From positions 964,907 through 1,028,906 of the forward strand of contig NZ_KB913029.1 in NCBI RefSeq assembly GCF_000384115.1: a stretch of DNA of 64,000 bases, written 5' to 3'. Below, in pieces: positions 25,096 to 34,315 of this stretch. The notes beneath the pieces are model-generated. The model saw only the letters and a list, made by a program, of their open reading frames with translations. It made no database searches and had not been told where the DNA came from. Position numbers and translations under genes: made by a program. Position 1 is the stretch's first letter. Every line of letters begins with the position of its first letter. Source of the stretch: Sporichthya polymorpha DSM 43042. GTDB lineage: Bacteria; Actinomycetota; Actinomycetes; Sporichthyales; Sporichthyaceae.

Positions 25096-26687
25096 TCCGG
25101 ATCTCGGACGAACGTCGCCTTCAGCGTCTTCTTGTCGATCTTCTCGCCCGCCAGCGTCGGGAGCGGATCGGTGGTGATCCGCCACGCGGTCGGGACCTCG
25201 AAGTACGCGAGCCGGGCCCGCAGGTACTCCCGCAGCTCGGCCAACGTCGGGGCTTCGCCCGCGTGCACGACGACGGCGGCGAGCTCCTCGCCGAGGTCGT
25301 CGTGCGGCAGCCCGAACACCGCCGCCTCGCGGACCTGAGGATGCGTCAGCAACGTGCCCTCGACGTGGGCGCAGGCGATGTTCTCCCCGCCCCGGATCAC
25401 GATGTCCTTCGAGCGGCCGAGCAGGTAGACGTAACCGTCGTCGTCGACGCGGCCGAGGTCACCGGTGCGCAGCCAGCCCTCGGCGTCGACGCCGTCGAGG
25501 GAGCCGTCGGCGCTCAGGTAACCGAGCATCACCGTCGGGGCGCGGACGACGATCTCGCCGACGCCGTCGGCGTCGGGAGAGTCGATGCGGAGCTCGACGC
25601 AGGCGAGCGGCCGTCCGACCGTGCCGGGCCGCTCGGTCAGGTCGGTGGCGCCGGCCGCGGTGAGGAAACCGCCGGACTCGGTCATGCCCCAGTTGTTGCC
25701 GAGCCCGCCGCGGCGCAGCTGCGGCAGCTTCTCGACCACGCGCTCGAGCAGGGCCACCGGCACCGGGGCGCCGCCCATCGGCAGCGCGCGCAGGGAGCTC
25801 AGGTCGCGGCGCGGGAAGTCGTCGTGCTCGATGAGCCGCGCGGCCATCGTCGGGACGCCGGCGAAGCTCTGGACCTTCTCGGCCTCGATCAGCTCGAGCA
25901 CCTGGCCCGGGTCGAACCGGCCGTGGTTGAAGACCATCTTCGTGCCGATGAGCAGCGCCAGCAGGATGTTGCTGACCCCGCCGACGTGGAACAGCGGCGT
26001 GCACACCATCGTCACGGCCTGGGGGCGCGAGGCGTCGAGGTCCTGCGGGAGGCGCCGGGTGCGGAGCATCAGGTTGTGCTGGTTCGCGATCACGGCCCGG
26101 CGCGAGAGCACGACGGCCTTCGGGACGCCCGAGCTGCCCGAGGTGAACAGGATCAGCGCGGCGGCGTCCTCGTCACCCGCGCGGGCACAGGCGCGGTCGG
26201 AGGCGGTGTCGAACGCCGGCGTCAGCGTCGTCAGCTGATGGACCGTCAGACCTTCCGGCTCCCAGTCGGTCCGGTCGGTCAGCGCGAGCACCGGCCGGGT
26301 GACCTTGAGAGCGTGCTCGAGTTCGGCCTCGCTCCACCAGCGGTTGCCGAAGACCGGCACCGCGCCGAGCCACCACAGCGCCCAGAGCGCGAGGACGAAC
26401 TCCGGCGAGTTGTAGGACAGGAGCAGGACGCGGTCGCCCGGGCCGACGCCCGCCGCCGCGAACCGGTCGGCCGCGGCGGGGATCGAGGCCCGGAACTGCC
26501 CGTGCGTGAAACGCCGGTCCCCCTGGACGAGGAACTCCCGGTCCGCCCACCGTTCCGCGCCGATCAGCAGCTGGTCGAACTCCGTCGGCCGCGGCGACAC
26601 CGCGAGCCCGTCGTGCCCGGCGATCGTGGCGGGCCCGATCTCGCGGCCCCAGATCTGGGCGAGCTGGTCGGCGAACTCGGTGCTCAT
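25092..26687 (-). CDS. Acyl-CoA synthetase (AMP-forming)
   Basis: The 531-residue adenylate-forming enzyme has the P-loop-like motif LILFTSGSSGVPKAVVLSR, the NNWGMTESGG motif, the TGDLGRVDDDGYVYLLGRSKD hinge and the C-terminal lysine in GEKIDKKTLKA. It activates a carboxylic acid to acyl-CoA with ATP. The order of its operon (crotonase, this synthetase, lipocalin-like protein, APH-type kinase) points to entry of an unusual acid into beta-oxidation. It overlaps both neighbours by four bases. The substrate is not predictable. Confidence 0.9.
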   Translation of the reverse strand: MSTEFADQLAQIWGREIGPATIAGHDGLAVSPRPTEFDQLLIGAERWADREFLVQGDRRFTHGQFRASIPAAADRFAAAGVGPGDRVLLLSYNSPEFVLALWALWWLGAVPVFGNRWWSEAELEHALKVTRPVLALTDRTDWEPEGLTVHQLTTLTPAFDTASDRACARAGDEDAAALILFTSGSSGVPKAVVLSRRAVIANQHNLMLRTRRLPQDLDASRPQAVTMVCTPLFHVGGVSNILLALLIGTKMVFNHGRFDPGQVLELIEAEKVQSFAGVPTMAARLIEHDDFPRRDLSSLRALPMGGAPVPVALLERVVEKLPQLRRGGLGNNWGMTESGGFLTAAGATDLTERPGTVGRPLACVELRIDSPDADGVGEIVVRAPTVMLGYLSADGSLDGVDAEGWLRTGDLGRVDDDGYVYLLGRSKDIVIRGGENIACAHVEGTLLTHPQVREAAVFGLPHDDLGEELAAVVVHAGEAPTLAELREYLRARLAYFEVPTAWRITTDPLPTLAGEKIDKKTLKATFVRDPE

Positions 26688-27484
26688 CGGCCCGTCCAGC
26701 GGCCGGGGCGGCCTTCCTTGAACGCGTGAACCGCCTCGACGACGTCCTCGGTGCGGTTGCTGATCGCCTCATTGGCGAAGCCGACGTCGAGGAGCTCGTC
26801 GACCCGCTTCGCGAGCCCGGCGTTCAGCGTCGCCTTCGTCAGCTGGACGGCGACGGGCGGCAGCGCGGCGACGCGGCCGGCGAGTTCCACCGCGACCTCG
26901 CGGACCTTGTCCGCGTCCTCGACGAGGTCGGAGACCAGCCCGAGGTCAAAGGCCTCCTGACCCGTCAGCGGCTCGCCCCAGAGCAGGTGGCGCTTGGCCT
27001 TGATCAGCGGCAGGTTCACCGGCCAGCTGATCGCGCCGCCGTCACCGGCGACGAGGGCCATGTGCACGTGCGGGTCGGACAGGCGCGCGGTCGGGGTGGT
27101 GACGATCGCGTCGGCGAGCAGCACCAGCGAGGTCGCGACGCCGAAGGTGTGCCCGTGCAGCGCGACGACGAGCGGCTTGGGAAAGCCGGCGAACGTCCGG
27201 TACAGCGTCTTGCCGCGCTCGACGCCGGCGCTCAGGTGCTCCGGGTCGCGGTAGGAGGCGAGGATCTCCTCGGTGTCGCCGCCGGCGGAGAAGTGCTTGC
27301 CGGTCGAGGTCCACACGACCGCGCGGACGCCCGGGTCCTCGGCCAGGGAGGTCAGCGCCGGGCCGAGTTCGCCGAGCAGCACCTCGTCGAACCGGTTGAG
27401 CAGCTCGGGCCGGGTCAGCCGCAGCTCGGCCACACCCGCGGGCAAACCGTCCGAGGTCAGCACCTCGAGCGCGGTCGGACTCAT
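26684..27484 (-). CDS. Enoyl-CoA hydratase/isomerase family protein
   Basis: The 266-residue crotonase-fold protein has VAELRLTRPELLNRFDEVLL, the oxyanion segment KHFSAGGDTEE and ALHGHTFGVATSLVLLADAI. The second active-site region (VAGDGGAISWPVNLP) lacks the usual glutamate of classical hydratases, so the reaction may be isomerisation or hydrolysis. The ATG at 27484 has AAAGG upstream. It starts the run of overlapping genes down to 22892 and lies 43 bases after the acyl-CoA dehydrogenase gene. Confidence 0.85.
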   Translation of the reverse strand: MSPTALEVLTSDGLPAGVAELRLTRPELLNRFDEVLLGELGPALTSLAEDPGVRAVVWTSTGKHFSAGGDTEEILASYRDPEHLSAGVERGKTLYRTFAGFPKPLVVALHGHTFGVATSLVLLADAIVTTPTARLSDPHVHMALVAGDGGAISWPVNLPLIKAKRHLLWGEPLTGQEAFDLGLVSDLVEDADKVREVAVELAGRVAALPPVAVQLTKATLNAGLAKRVDELLDVGFANEAISNRTEDVVEAVHAFKEGRPGRWTGR

Positions 27485-27527
27485 GACCAGCCTTTCTACC
27501 GGGCGGACCTCTCGGACAGCGACAGGG

Positions 27528-28484
27528 CTACAGCGCGGCGAGGTCGGGCAGGCGCCCGGACTCGCAGATCGACGTCCCGATCTCCGCCCGCAGCGCACTC
27601 GCGCCGCCGAGCAGGGACTCGAGCACGATCGCGCGCCGCAGGTAGCGGTGGAAGTCGTGCTCCCAGCTGAAGCCCATGCCGCCGAGCAACTGCTGCACGT
27701 GCTCGCGCGCGGTGGCGGTGTAGCGGACGGCCGCGGACTTGGCGAGCGTCGCCGCGAGCGGGTCGGTGTCCTCCCACGCCGCCGCGAACGCGAGCTCGGC
27801 GACCTCGCCCCACACGCGGACGTCGGCGAGCTTGTGCCGGACGACCTGGAACGTCGCGAGCGCCTGCCCGAACTGCACGCGGGAGCTGGTGTGCTCGACG
27901 GCGAGGTCGAGCATCCGTGTGCCGAGGCCGAGCAGCTCCGCCGCGAGGGCGCGCCGGCCGGCCGCGAGCATCCGCTCCCAGGCGGCGTCGCCGCCGACGT
28001 GCGCCACCGCGCCCGGGTGGACGTCGCCGCGGACCCGCACCCACGGGCGGCCGAGGTCGAGCCCCTGCGCCGCCTTCTGCAGCAGGCCGTCGACGGGGAC
28101 GGCGAGCACCGCGGTCCCGCCGAGGGCGCGGCACGGCACGAGCACCGTGGCGCCGGCCTCGACCGGGCGGGTGAACACCCCGTCGACGCGGACGCCCTCG
28201 GAGTCGTAACGGCTGCTCAGTTCCTGACCCGGCAGCGGCTGCACGACCGCGGCGGCCTCGGATCCCTCGAGCGCGGCGAGGACGACCTCGTCGAGCAGGG
28301 TCTCGTCGGTCAGCCGCTCACCCTGGAGGCGGAAGAGCACCTCGACGGCGACGGCCGGGTCCTCGACGAGCAGGTCCGCCCAGCCGAAGTCGCGCAGGGC
28401 GTCGCGCAGGCCCGTCGGGTGGGCGGTGGCCAGGTCCTCCAGCGCGCCGCGCAGGAGGTCGAGTTCCGTGCGGTCGATGGACAT
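27528..28484 (-). CDS. Acyl-CoA dehydrogenase, short subunit of a likely heteromer
   Basis: The 318-residue protein is shorter than the usual 380-400 residues of acyl-CoA dehydrogenases. The C-terminal helical domain is clear (SSRVQFGQALATFQVVRHKL and QLLGGMGFSWEHDFHRYLRR) but the N-terminal and beta domains are degenerate, and no catalytic glutamate is evident. Paired genes of this type in steroid side-chain breakdown (such as the ChsE pairs) form alpha2beta2 enzymes. Its ATG overlaps the stop of the larger partner by one base, supporting a complex. Confidence 0.8.
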   Translation of the reverse strand: MSIDRTELDLLRGALEDLATAHPTGLRDALRDFGWADLLVEDPAVAVEVLFRLQGERLTDETLLDEVVLAALEGSEAAAVVQPLPGQELSSRYDSEGVRVDGVFTRPVEAGATVLVPCRALGGTAVLAVPVDGLLQKAAQGLDLGRPWVRVRGDVHPGAVAHVGGDAAWERMLAAGRRALAAELLGLGTRMLDLAVEHTSSRVQFGQALATFQVVRHKLADVRVWGEVAELAFAAAWEDTDPLAATLAKSAAVRYTATAREHVQQLLGGMGFSWEHDFHRYLRRAIVLESLLGGASALRAEIGTSICESGRLPDLAAL

Positions 28485-29635
28485 CAGCGCCTCCCCGGCA
28501 GCCGCAGAATCCGGCCCGCGACGATGTCGCGCTGGATCTCCGCGGCGCCGCCGTAGATCGACGAGGCTCGCGAGTACAGGTAGTCGTTGCGCCAGCCGGC
28601 GGGCGTCGGGTCGTCGTCGAACAGGGTCGCGGACCCGAGGTGCTCCAGCGCCGCGGCGAACAGGAACTTCTCCGCCGTCGACATCAGCAGCTTGTCGAAC
28701 GACGGGGTCGCCCCGATGTCCTCGCCGCGCGAGAGCGCGTGGACGGTGCGCCGCGACAGCAGCCGCAGCGCATGGATGAGCTCGAACGCCTCGCCCGCCA
28801 CGGCTGCCGGGAGGTCGGGCGCTTGCTTGAGCAGGTCGTGCAGCCGCGCCCGCATCCAGGTCTGGCGCTGCCAGGCGGCGGCACCGCGTTCCGAGGCGAG
28901 GATCGTCATCGCGACGGCCCAGCCGCCCCCGATCTCGCCGAGGGTCCGCGAGCGCGGGATCCGGACGTCGTCGAGGTAGAGCGAACAGAACTCCGCGTCG
29001 CCGTTCATGGAGACCAGCGGGCGCAGGTCGATGCCCGGGGTGTCCATGTCCATCATCAGCGCGGTGATGCCGCGGGAGCCGGAGTTGGGTTCGCCGGTCC
29101 GGGCGAGGAGCAGGCAGCGGTCCGCCACCTGCGCCCAGCTCGTCCAGACCTTCTCGCCGGAGACGACCCAGTCGTCGACGTCCGCCACGGCCTTGCACCG
29201 CAGTGACGCGAGGTCAGATCCGGCACCGGGCTCGGAGAACCCCTGGCACCAGTACTCCGAGCCGCTGAGTAGCCGGGGCAGCAGGTCCGCGGCCAGCTCC
29301 GGCGGCGCGTACCGCGCGATGGCCGGGCCGAGCACCTCCTGCGTCCCGAACGAGAACGGCGGCGGGTAGCCGGCGGAGCACAGCTCCTCGACCACGACCG
29401 CGCGAAGGACCATCTCGCCACCGAGACCACCGAGCTCCGCGGGCCAGCCGAGCCGGATCCAGCCCGAGTCGAACAGCAGCTTCTGCAGCTCGCGCTGGGC
29501 CGTGAACGTCGCCGCGACGTCCTGCCCCGGCGCGCACAGCTCGCGCAGGCGCTCCGAGTTCTCGTGCAGCCACACCCCGAACTGCTCGCGGACGTCCGCG
29601 ATCGTCCCGGGGATGGTGTCGGCCGTGAGGGTCAT
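28484..29635 (-). CDS. Acyl-CoA dehydrogenase, large subunit of a likely heteromer
   Basis: The 383-residue protein has FAD/substrate-binding segments YWCQGFSEPGAGSDLASLRC and VVSGEKVWTSWAQ, and ends with a C-terminal helix IYGGAAEIQRDIVAGRIL. It would oxidise an acyl-CoA to the enoyl-CoA and pass electrons to electron-transfer flavoprotein, together with the adjacent short subunit. It follows the thiolase gene with no gap. This gene order (thiolase-DUF35, two dehydrogenases, crotonase) is typical of steroid/isoprenoid side-chain modules in actinobacteria. Confidence 0.88.
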   Translation of the reverse strand: MTLTADTIPGTIADVREQFGVWLHENSERLRELCAPGQDVAATFTAQRELQKLLFDSGWIRLGWPAELGGLGGEMVLRAVVVEELCSAGYPPPFSFGTQEVLGPAIARYAPPELAADLLPRLLSGSEYWCQGFSEPGAGSDLASLRCKAVADVDDWVVSGEKVWTSWAQVADRCLLLARTGEPNSGSRGITALMMDMDTPGIDLRPLVSMNGDAEFCSLYLDDVRIPRSRTLGEIGGGWAVAMTILASERGAAAWQRQTWMRARLHDLLKQAPDLPAAVAGEAFELIHALRLLSRRTVHALSRGEDIGATPSFDKLLMSTAEKFLFAAALEHLGSATLFDDDPTPAGWRNDYLYSRASSIYGGAAEIQRDIVAGRILRLPGRR

Positions 29636-30832
29636 TCAGGCGCGCTTCTCGAGAATGTGCACGCCACAGGCGGAGGCGAGGCCGATGACGTGCGCGAGCC
29701 CGACCTTCGCGCCCTCGATCTGCCGGGCGCCGGCCTCGCCGCGCAGGTGCGTGACGATCTCGTAGATGTTCGCGACCCCGGTCGCGCCGAGCGGGTGGCC
29801 CTTGGAGAGCAGACCGCCGGAGACGTTCACCGGGATTCGCCCGTCGCGGTAGGGCGCACCGGAGTCGATGAACTCGCCCGCGGCACCCGGCTCGCAGAGG
29901 CCGAGGTTGTCGTAGTGCACCAGCTCGGCGGTCGCGAAGCAGTCGTGCAGCTCGACCAAGTCGAGGTCGGCCGGGCCGACGCCCGCCTTCTCGTACGCCT
30001 GCGCGGCCGCGTTGCGGGTCAGGGTGTTGATGTCGGCCTGCACCTGGCCGCCGTCGACGTAGGGGTCGGAGGTGAGCACCGACGCCGAGACCTTCACCGC
30101 ACGGCGGCGGACGTCCGGGTCGAGCGTCGCGAGCTTGGCGTCCGAGCAGAGGATCACCGCGGCGGCGCCGTCGCCGGTCGGGCAGCACATCGGCAGCGTG
30201 TTCGGCCAGGCGATGACCTCGGCGGCGAGGATCTCCTCGAGGCTGAACTCCTTCTGGTACTGCGCCAGCGGGTTCAGCGTCGAGTGCAGGTGGTTCTTGT
30301 GCGCGACCTTCGCGAACTGAGTCTGCGTCACCCCGTGCTGAAGGGCGTACTCGGTGCCGGCCTGCGCGAAGACACCGGGCATCAGGTTCGTGCCGAACGT
30401 GCCCTCGGTCTTCACGACCGAGCCGTAGCGGCCCTTGGGCGTGTAAACCTTCTTCTCGTCGCGGCGCTTGCTGCCGCCGATCAGGCCCATCTTGCCCATC
30501 TGCTCGACGCCGACGGCGAGGCCGAGATCGGTCTCACCGGCGAGGATGGACATCATCGCCACGCGCACCGCGGTCGCGCCGGTCGCGCAGGCGTTCACGA
30601 CGTTGTAGACCGGGATGCCGGTCTGGCCCATCTGGTTCTGCAGCCGCTGGCCGTGGTGCGAGTTGGTCTCGTACACGTTGCCCAGCGCCAGCAGGCCGAT
30701 CTGGCCGAGGTCGAGGTCGGCGTCCTTGAGGGCGCCCGAGGTGGCCTCGACCGCGAGATCCATGAGGTCCTTCTCGGGGAAGCGGCCGAACCGCGTCATC
30801 GAGGTCCCGATGACCCACACGTTGTTGGACAT
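29636..30832 (-). CDS. SCP2-type thiolase/lipid-transfer protein
   Basis: The 398-residue thiolase-fold protein has the nucleophile region NACATGATAVRVAMMSI, a HDCFATAELVHY segment and the C-terminal GHPLGATG motif. These match the SCP2-thiolase (Ltp) group, whose members cleave branched or steroid-type acyl-CoAs by thiolysis or retro-aldol reactions. The gene lies two bases after a DUF35 protein gene, the obligate partner of several such enzymes. It is translated together with the acyl-CoA dehydrogenase pair. Confidence 0.88.
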   Translation of the reverse strand: MSNNVWVIGTSMTRFGRFPEKDLMDLAVEATSGALKDADLDLGQIGLLALGNVYETNSHHGQRLQNQMGQTGIPVYNVVNACATGATAVRVAMMSILAGETDLGLAVGVEQMGKMGLIGGSKRRDEKKVYTPKGRYGSVVKTEGTFGTNLMPGVFAQAGTEYALQHGVTQTQFAKVAHKNHLHSTLNPLAQYQKEFSLEEILAAEVIAWPNTLPMCCPTGDGAAAVILCSDAKLATLDPDVRRRAVKVSASVLTSDPYVDGGQVQADINTLTRNAAAQAYEKAGVGPADLDLVELHDCFATAELVHYDNLGLCEPGAAGEFIDSGAPYRDGRIPVNVSGGLLSKGHPLGATGVANIYEIVTHLRGEAGARQIEGAKVGLAHVIGLASACGVHILEKRA

Positions 30833-30834
30833 GC

Positions 30835-31224
30835 TCAGCTCCCCACCGGCTCGAACGCGAACGCGACTGCCTCGGTGCCCTCGTCGTCGGTGCCCACCAC
30901 GTAGGTGAACATCCGGACCTTGAAGTCGGGCGTAATCAGGTTCGGGTCGTCGACGCCGCGCAGGTTCGCCTTGACGTGGACGCCCTCCCCGAGGTCGACG
31001 ACGACCGACGTGAACGGCTCCTTCGCACCGCGCTCGACGCGCGTGAAGGCCCGGACCACACCCTCGGACGCCACCGGCGTGCGGGTGAAGGACGTCCCGA
31101 AGCACCGGGCGCAACCGTTGCGGCGGTCGAAGTAGGCCGCGGAGCAGTCGTCGCACCGCCAGACCTGGAGATGGGGCTCGTTCCCGAGGACCAGGTAGTC
31201 CACGGCGGGGATCTGAGCAGGCAC
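30835..31224 (-). CDS. DUF35 zinc-ribbon/OB-fold partner of the thiolase
   Basis: The 129-residue protein has a rubredoxin-like zinc ribbon with two C-x-x-C pairs (CDDC and CARC, about residues 24-41) and a C-terminal OB fold, the DUF35 layout. DUF35 proteins bind SCP2-type thiolases or Ltp2 aldolases and complete their acyl-CoA site. It starts with GTG at 31224, with GAGGAG upstream, and directly precedes the thiolase. It is the first gene of the long minus-strand operon running to 22.9 kb. Confidence 0.9.
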   Translation of the reverse strand: MPAQIPAVDYLVLGNEPHLQVWRCDDCSAAYFDRRNGCARCFGTSFTRTPVASEGVVRAFTRVERGAKEPFTSVVVDLGEGVHVKANLRGVDDPNLITPDFKVRMFTYVVGTDDEGTEAVAFAFEPVGS

Positions 31225-31270
31225 GAGGCGGCTCCTCGGAAGATCTCGCAGCGACGATTTCGTCGTCTAC

Positions 31271-31300
31271 TGAATGATAGATTACTAGAGTATTTTCCGG
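31271..31300 (+). promoter_or_regulatory. AT-rich promoter/operator motif, copy 3
   Basis: The pattern is CTGAATG-N10-AGAGTATTTT followed by CCGG, in the gap between the DUF35 gene (minus) and the hydrolase gene (plus). It includes TACT-AG-AGTA. It is very close to the copy at 36947, which reads AATGATATAT where this one reads AATGATAGAT, with both followed by a TAGA-containing block and TTTTCCGGG. Confidence 0.6.
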
Positions 31301-31318
31301 GCGAGGGCAAGGAGCCGC

Positions 31319-32194
31319 ATGAACGTCGGCCGGGCCGACAACGGCCGCGTCGAGCTGGCCTGGGAGCGGATCGGACCCGGCACCGGGGAGCCGTTGCTGC
31401 TGGTCATGGGCTTTGCGGTGCACCGGCAGTTCTGGCCCGACGGCCTGTGCGAACAACTCGTGGACGCCGGGTTCGACGTTGTCCGGTTCGACAACCGCGA
31501 CGCCGGGGAGTCGACCCACCTCTCCCACCTCGGGGCCCCGGCCTGGCCGGCGGTCATGACCGTGCCCCGCATGGTCGCGGTCTACGGCCTGGAGGACCTC
31601 GCGCACGACGCCGTCGCCGTGATTACCGCCGCGGGCTGGGACTCCGCGCACGTCGTGGGCGTCTCGATGGGCGGGATGATCGCCCAGAAGCTCGCGATTC
31701 GGCACCCGGAGAAGGTCCGGTCGCTGACGTCGATCTCGTCGACCCCCGCGCCGCGGATCGGCCGCCCGACGCTCGCGGCCCGGCGTCTGTTCCTGCTGCC
31801 GCCGCCGCGCACGCCCGAGCAGGCGGCCGACCGCATCGTCAAGCAGTTCCGCATCATCGGCTCCCCCGGGTTCCCGCTCGACGAGGCCTGGCTGCGGGAG
31901 TACGCCGCGTCCGCGTTCCGCCGCAGCCACGACCCGGCCGGGCAGGCGCGCCAGCTCGCGGCCGTCATGGCCGGCGGCAGCCGCGTGCGCGCCCTGCGCG
32001 GGGTGACGGCCCCCACGCTCGTGGTGCACGGCGCCGACGACCCCCTGATCCGCGCCGAGGGTGGCCTCGCGACCGCCCGCGCCGTCCTGAACGCCCGCCT
32101 CGTCGTGCACGCGGGGATGGGGCACGACCTGCCCGAGGCCCTGTGGCCGACAATCACCGAAGACATCGCCACCCTCGCCCAAGGAGCATCGTGA
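31319..32194 (+). CDS. Alpha/beta hydrolase
   Basis: The 291-residue protein has the alpha/beta hydrolase triad: nucleophile in GVSMGGMIAQ, acid in VVHGADDPL and histidine in AGMGHDLP. The oxyanion region is LLLVMGFAVH. It would hydrolyse an ester, lactone or C-C bond in the cytoplasm; the substrate is unknown. AAGGAG precedes the ATG. It is divergent from the DUF35-thiolase operon across the AT-rich motif and overlaps the phosphatase gene (GTGA). Confidence 0.87.
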   Translation: MNVGRADNGRVELAWERIGPGTGEPLLLVMGFAVHRQFWPDGLCEQLVDAGFDVVRFDNRDAGESTHLSHLGAPAWPAVMTVPRMVAVYGLEDLAHDAVAVITAAGWDSAHVVGVSMGGMIAQKLAIRHPEKVRSLTSISSTPAPRIGRPTLAARRLFLLPPPRTPEQAADRIVKQFRIIGSPGFPLDEAWLREYAASAFRRSHDPAGQARQLAAVMAGGSRVRALRGVTAPTLVVHGADDPLIRAEGGLATARAVLNARLVVHAGMGHDLPEALWPTITEDIATLAQGAS

Positions 32195-32931
32195 CCGGAC
32201 GCGAGCTGAGTTTCGAGCGCCTGTTCAACGTGCGCGACCTCGGCGGTCTGCGCACCGCGGACGGCCGGACCGTCCGCCCCGGCCTCGTCTACCGCTCCGA
32301 CGACCCGCACCGCGCGACCGAGGCCGACGTCGAGGCGTTGCGCGCGCTCGGCATCCGCACGGTCATCGACCTGCGCCTCGACGAGGAGGTCGAGGTCCGC
32401 GGCTCGCACGTCTGGACGACGCTGGGCCTGGACCCGGTCCGCTGCTCGATCATGACCCAGGAGCCGGTGCCGGAGAACCTCGCGCGCTACATCGAGCCGG
32501 AGTTCGTCCGCGACGAGTACCTCGCGATGATCGCCGACGACGACGTCGCCCGCCGCCTGTGGCGCGCCCTCGCCGCCGCCGGTGACGAGCCGCGGCTGAT
32601 CCACTGCGCGTCGGGCCGCGACCGCACCGCGGTGATCGCGGCCTTCCTGCTCGAGACCCTCGGGGTCTCCCGGGAGGACGTCCTCGACGACTACGAGGCG
32701 AGCGGCACCGGTATGGAGCGGATGCTCGCCTACATCGACGAGCACGTCCCCGACGCCGTCCCGATGAGCGAGGGCAACCGCTACGCCTTCACCCGCACCC
32801 CCCGCGCCTGCATGGCCGCCTTCCTCGACGCCGTCGACGACCGCTGGGGCTCCCCCGTCTCCTACCTCGAGAAACTCGGCCTCGGCCCCGAGCTCGACCG
32901 CCTCCGCGCGGGCCTGCTCACCGACGGGTGA
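32191..32931 (+). CDS. Tyrosine/dual-specificity-type phosphatase
   Basis: The 246-residue protein begins with FNVRDLGGLRTADGRTVRPG, typical of bacterial PTP-like phosphatases, and has the P-loop HCASGRDRT with cysteine nucleophile and arginine. Such enzymes (MptpB-like) act on phosphotyrosine, phosphoinositides or other phosphate monoesters. With several candidate small-molecule kinases nearby, a metabolite phosphatase role is possible. The GTG start overlaps the hydrolase stop and AAGGAG lies upstream. Confidence 0.87.
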   Translation: MTGRELSFERLFNVRDLGGLRTADGRTVRPGLVYRSDDPHRATEADVEALRALGIRTVIDLRLDEEVEVRGSHVWTTLGLDPVRCSIMTQEPVPENLARYIEPEFVRDEYLAMIADDDVARRLWRALAAAGDEPRLIHCASGRDRTAVIAAFLLETLGVSREDVLDDYEASGTGMERMLAYIDEHVPDAVPMSEGNRYAFTRTPRACMAAFLDAVDDRWGSPVSYLEKLGLGPELDRLRAGLLTDG

Positions 32932-33009
32932 ACGAGGCATCCCGATTGAAACGGGTGTGACGCCAGGGTCGCCCCCGTCGCCCCACGAGTTCCATTAGGA
33001 ATGCCTGCT

Positions 33010-34314
33010 TCACGCCGCGACGAGGGCGGCAAGTTCGGTTCGCATCAACTCACCCAGCCGCTCGACGTCGAGCTCCAGCGCCGCGTCGGCGAGCAGGCCG
33101 ACGTGGAGGGCCCCGGCGTAGCCGAACATCGTGACGTTCAGCCGCTGGCCCTCGGCGACCTGGGAGAGCGGGTAGTAAGCGGTGATCGGGACTCCCGCGC
33201 AGGTGAGGGGCTCCCGCGGGCCGGGGACGGTCGAGAGCATCAGGTTGAACGGCCGGAGCCGGGAGACCAGGCCGAGCCGGGCAGCGAGGCCCAGGCCCGG
33301 GCCGGCGAGGGCGGGGACCGCGAGGGCGGTCAGGTCCGTGAGCGTCGTCGGGGGCAGTGCGCCCTGGGCGGCGCGGGCGGCGCGGATCGACTCCGCGGCG
33401 GCCAGGGCGCGGCCGCGAGGGTCGGCGACCTCGGTCGGCAGCGGCGCGACCAGCAACGTGAAGACGTTGCCGCCACTGCTCTCCGCCGCGCGCAGCGACA
33501 TCGGCACGGCGGCCACCAGCGGCTCGTCCGGGAGCGCGTCGGCCTCCCCCAGCCAGGTCCGCAGCGCCCCCGCGGTGACCGCGACCGCGACGTCGTTCAC
33601 CGTCAGCCCGAGCGCCTCGCGGACCTTGCGGATCTCCGCGAGGTCGAGCGGGACCAGCGCGAGCTGCCGGTGCGGCGAGACCGGCCCACTCAGGGGCGTA
33701 GCCGGGGCCCGACGCAAGAGTTCGGCACCGACGTCCGGCAGGCGGCGCACGACGCCGGCGACGGTGCGCACCGTCCGCCCGGTGCGACCGGGGATCGAGG
33801 CGACGCTGCGGACCAGCAGGTGCCGCGCGGACGGGCTGGAGAGCAGCGGCGGGGCGGGCGGCGGGGCGTCGGGCCCGAACAGCGCGAGGAGCAGGTCGTT
33901 GCCGCCGACGCCGTCCACCATCGCGTGATGGATCTTCAGATACAGCGCCTGCTCGTCCCCGGAGATCAGCGTCAGCTCCCACAGCGGCCGGGAGCGGTCG
34001 AGGCGCTGGGCATGCCGGTCCGCCACCGCAGCCGCGAGCTCGGCCAGACCCGCCCCGGCGGGCAGGGTCTCCTCCTGCACGTGGACGTTCAGGTCCGGCA
34101 CGGCCGCGACCCAGTACGGCAGGTCGAGACCGAGCGGCACCGGCGCGAGCCGACGGCACAGGGCCGCGGGCAGCCGGGCCTCGACCTGCGCGACAACGTC
34201 GGCGCGCGTCAGCGTCCGACCCGCGCCGAGGAGCGCCACCGCACCGGAGTGCCCGCTCGAGTTGCCGGTGTCGAGCGCGAGGAAGGTGGCGTCGTGTCCG
34301 CTGAGCTGCTGCAT
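33010..34314 (-). CDS. Wax ester synthase/diacylglycerol acyltransferase (WS/DGAT), copy 1
   Basis: The 434-residue protein has the acyltransferase active-site motif H-H-x-x-x-D-G in LKIHHAMVDGVGGND and the C-terminal NLMLSTVPGP segment of the WS/DGAT family. It esterifies fatty alcohols or diacylglycerol with acyl-CoA to make storage lipids at the membrane. It starts one base after the stop of the second copy, indicating a tandem duplication, and the two are strongly diverged. The presence of storage lipid synthesis fits a lipid-metabolising actinobacterium. Confidence 0.9.
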   Translation of the reverse strand: MQQLSGHDATFLALDTGNSSGHSGAVALLGAGRTLTRADVVAQVEARLPAALCRRLAPVPLGLDLPYWVAAVPDLNVHVQEETLPAGAGLAELAAAVADRHAQRLDRSRPLWELTLISGDEQALYLKIHHAMVDGVGGNDLLLALFGPDAPPPAPPLLSSPSARHLLVRSVASIPGRTGRTVRTVAGVVRRLPDVGAELLRRAPATPLSGPVSPHRQLALVPLDLAEIRKVREALGLTVNDVAVAVTAGALRTWLGEADALPDEPLVAAVPMSLRAAESSGGNVFTLLVAPLPTEVADPRGRALAAAESIRAARAAQGALPPTTLTDLTALAVPALAGPGLGLAARLGLVSRLRPFNLMLSTVPGPREPLTCAGVPITAYYPLSQVAEGQRLNVTMFGYAGALHVGLLADAALELDVERLGELMRTELAALVAA

Positions 34315-34315
34315 G

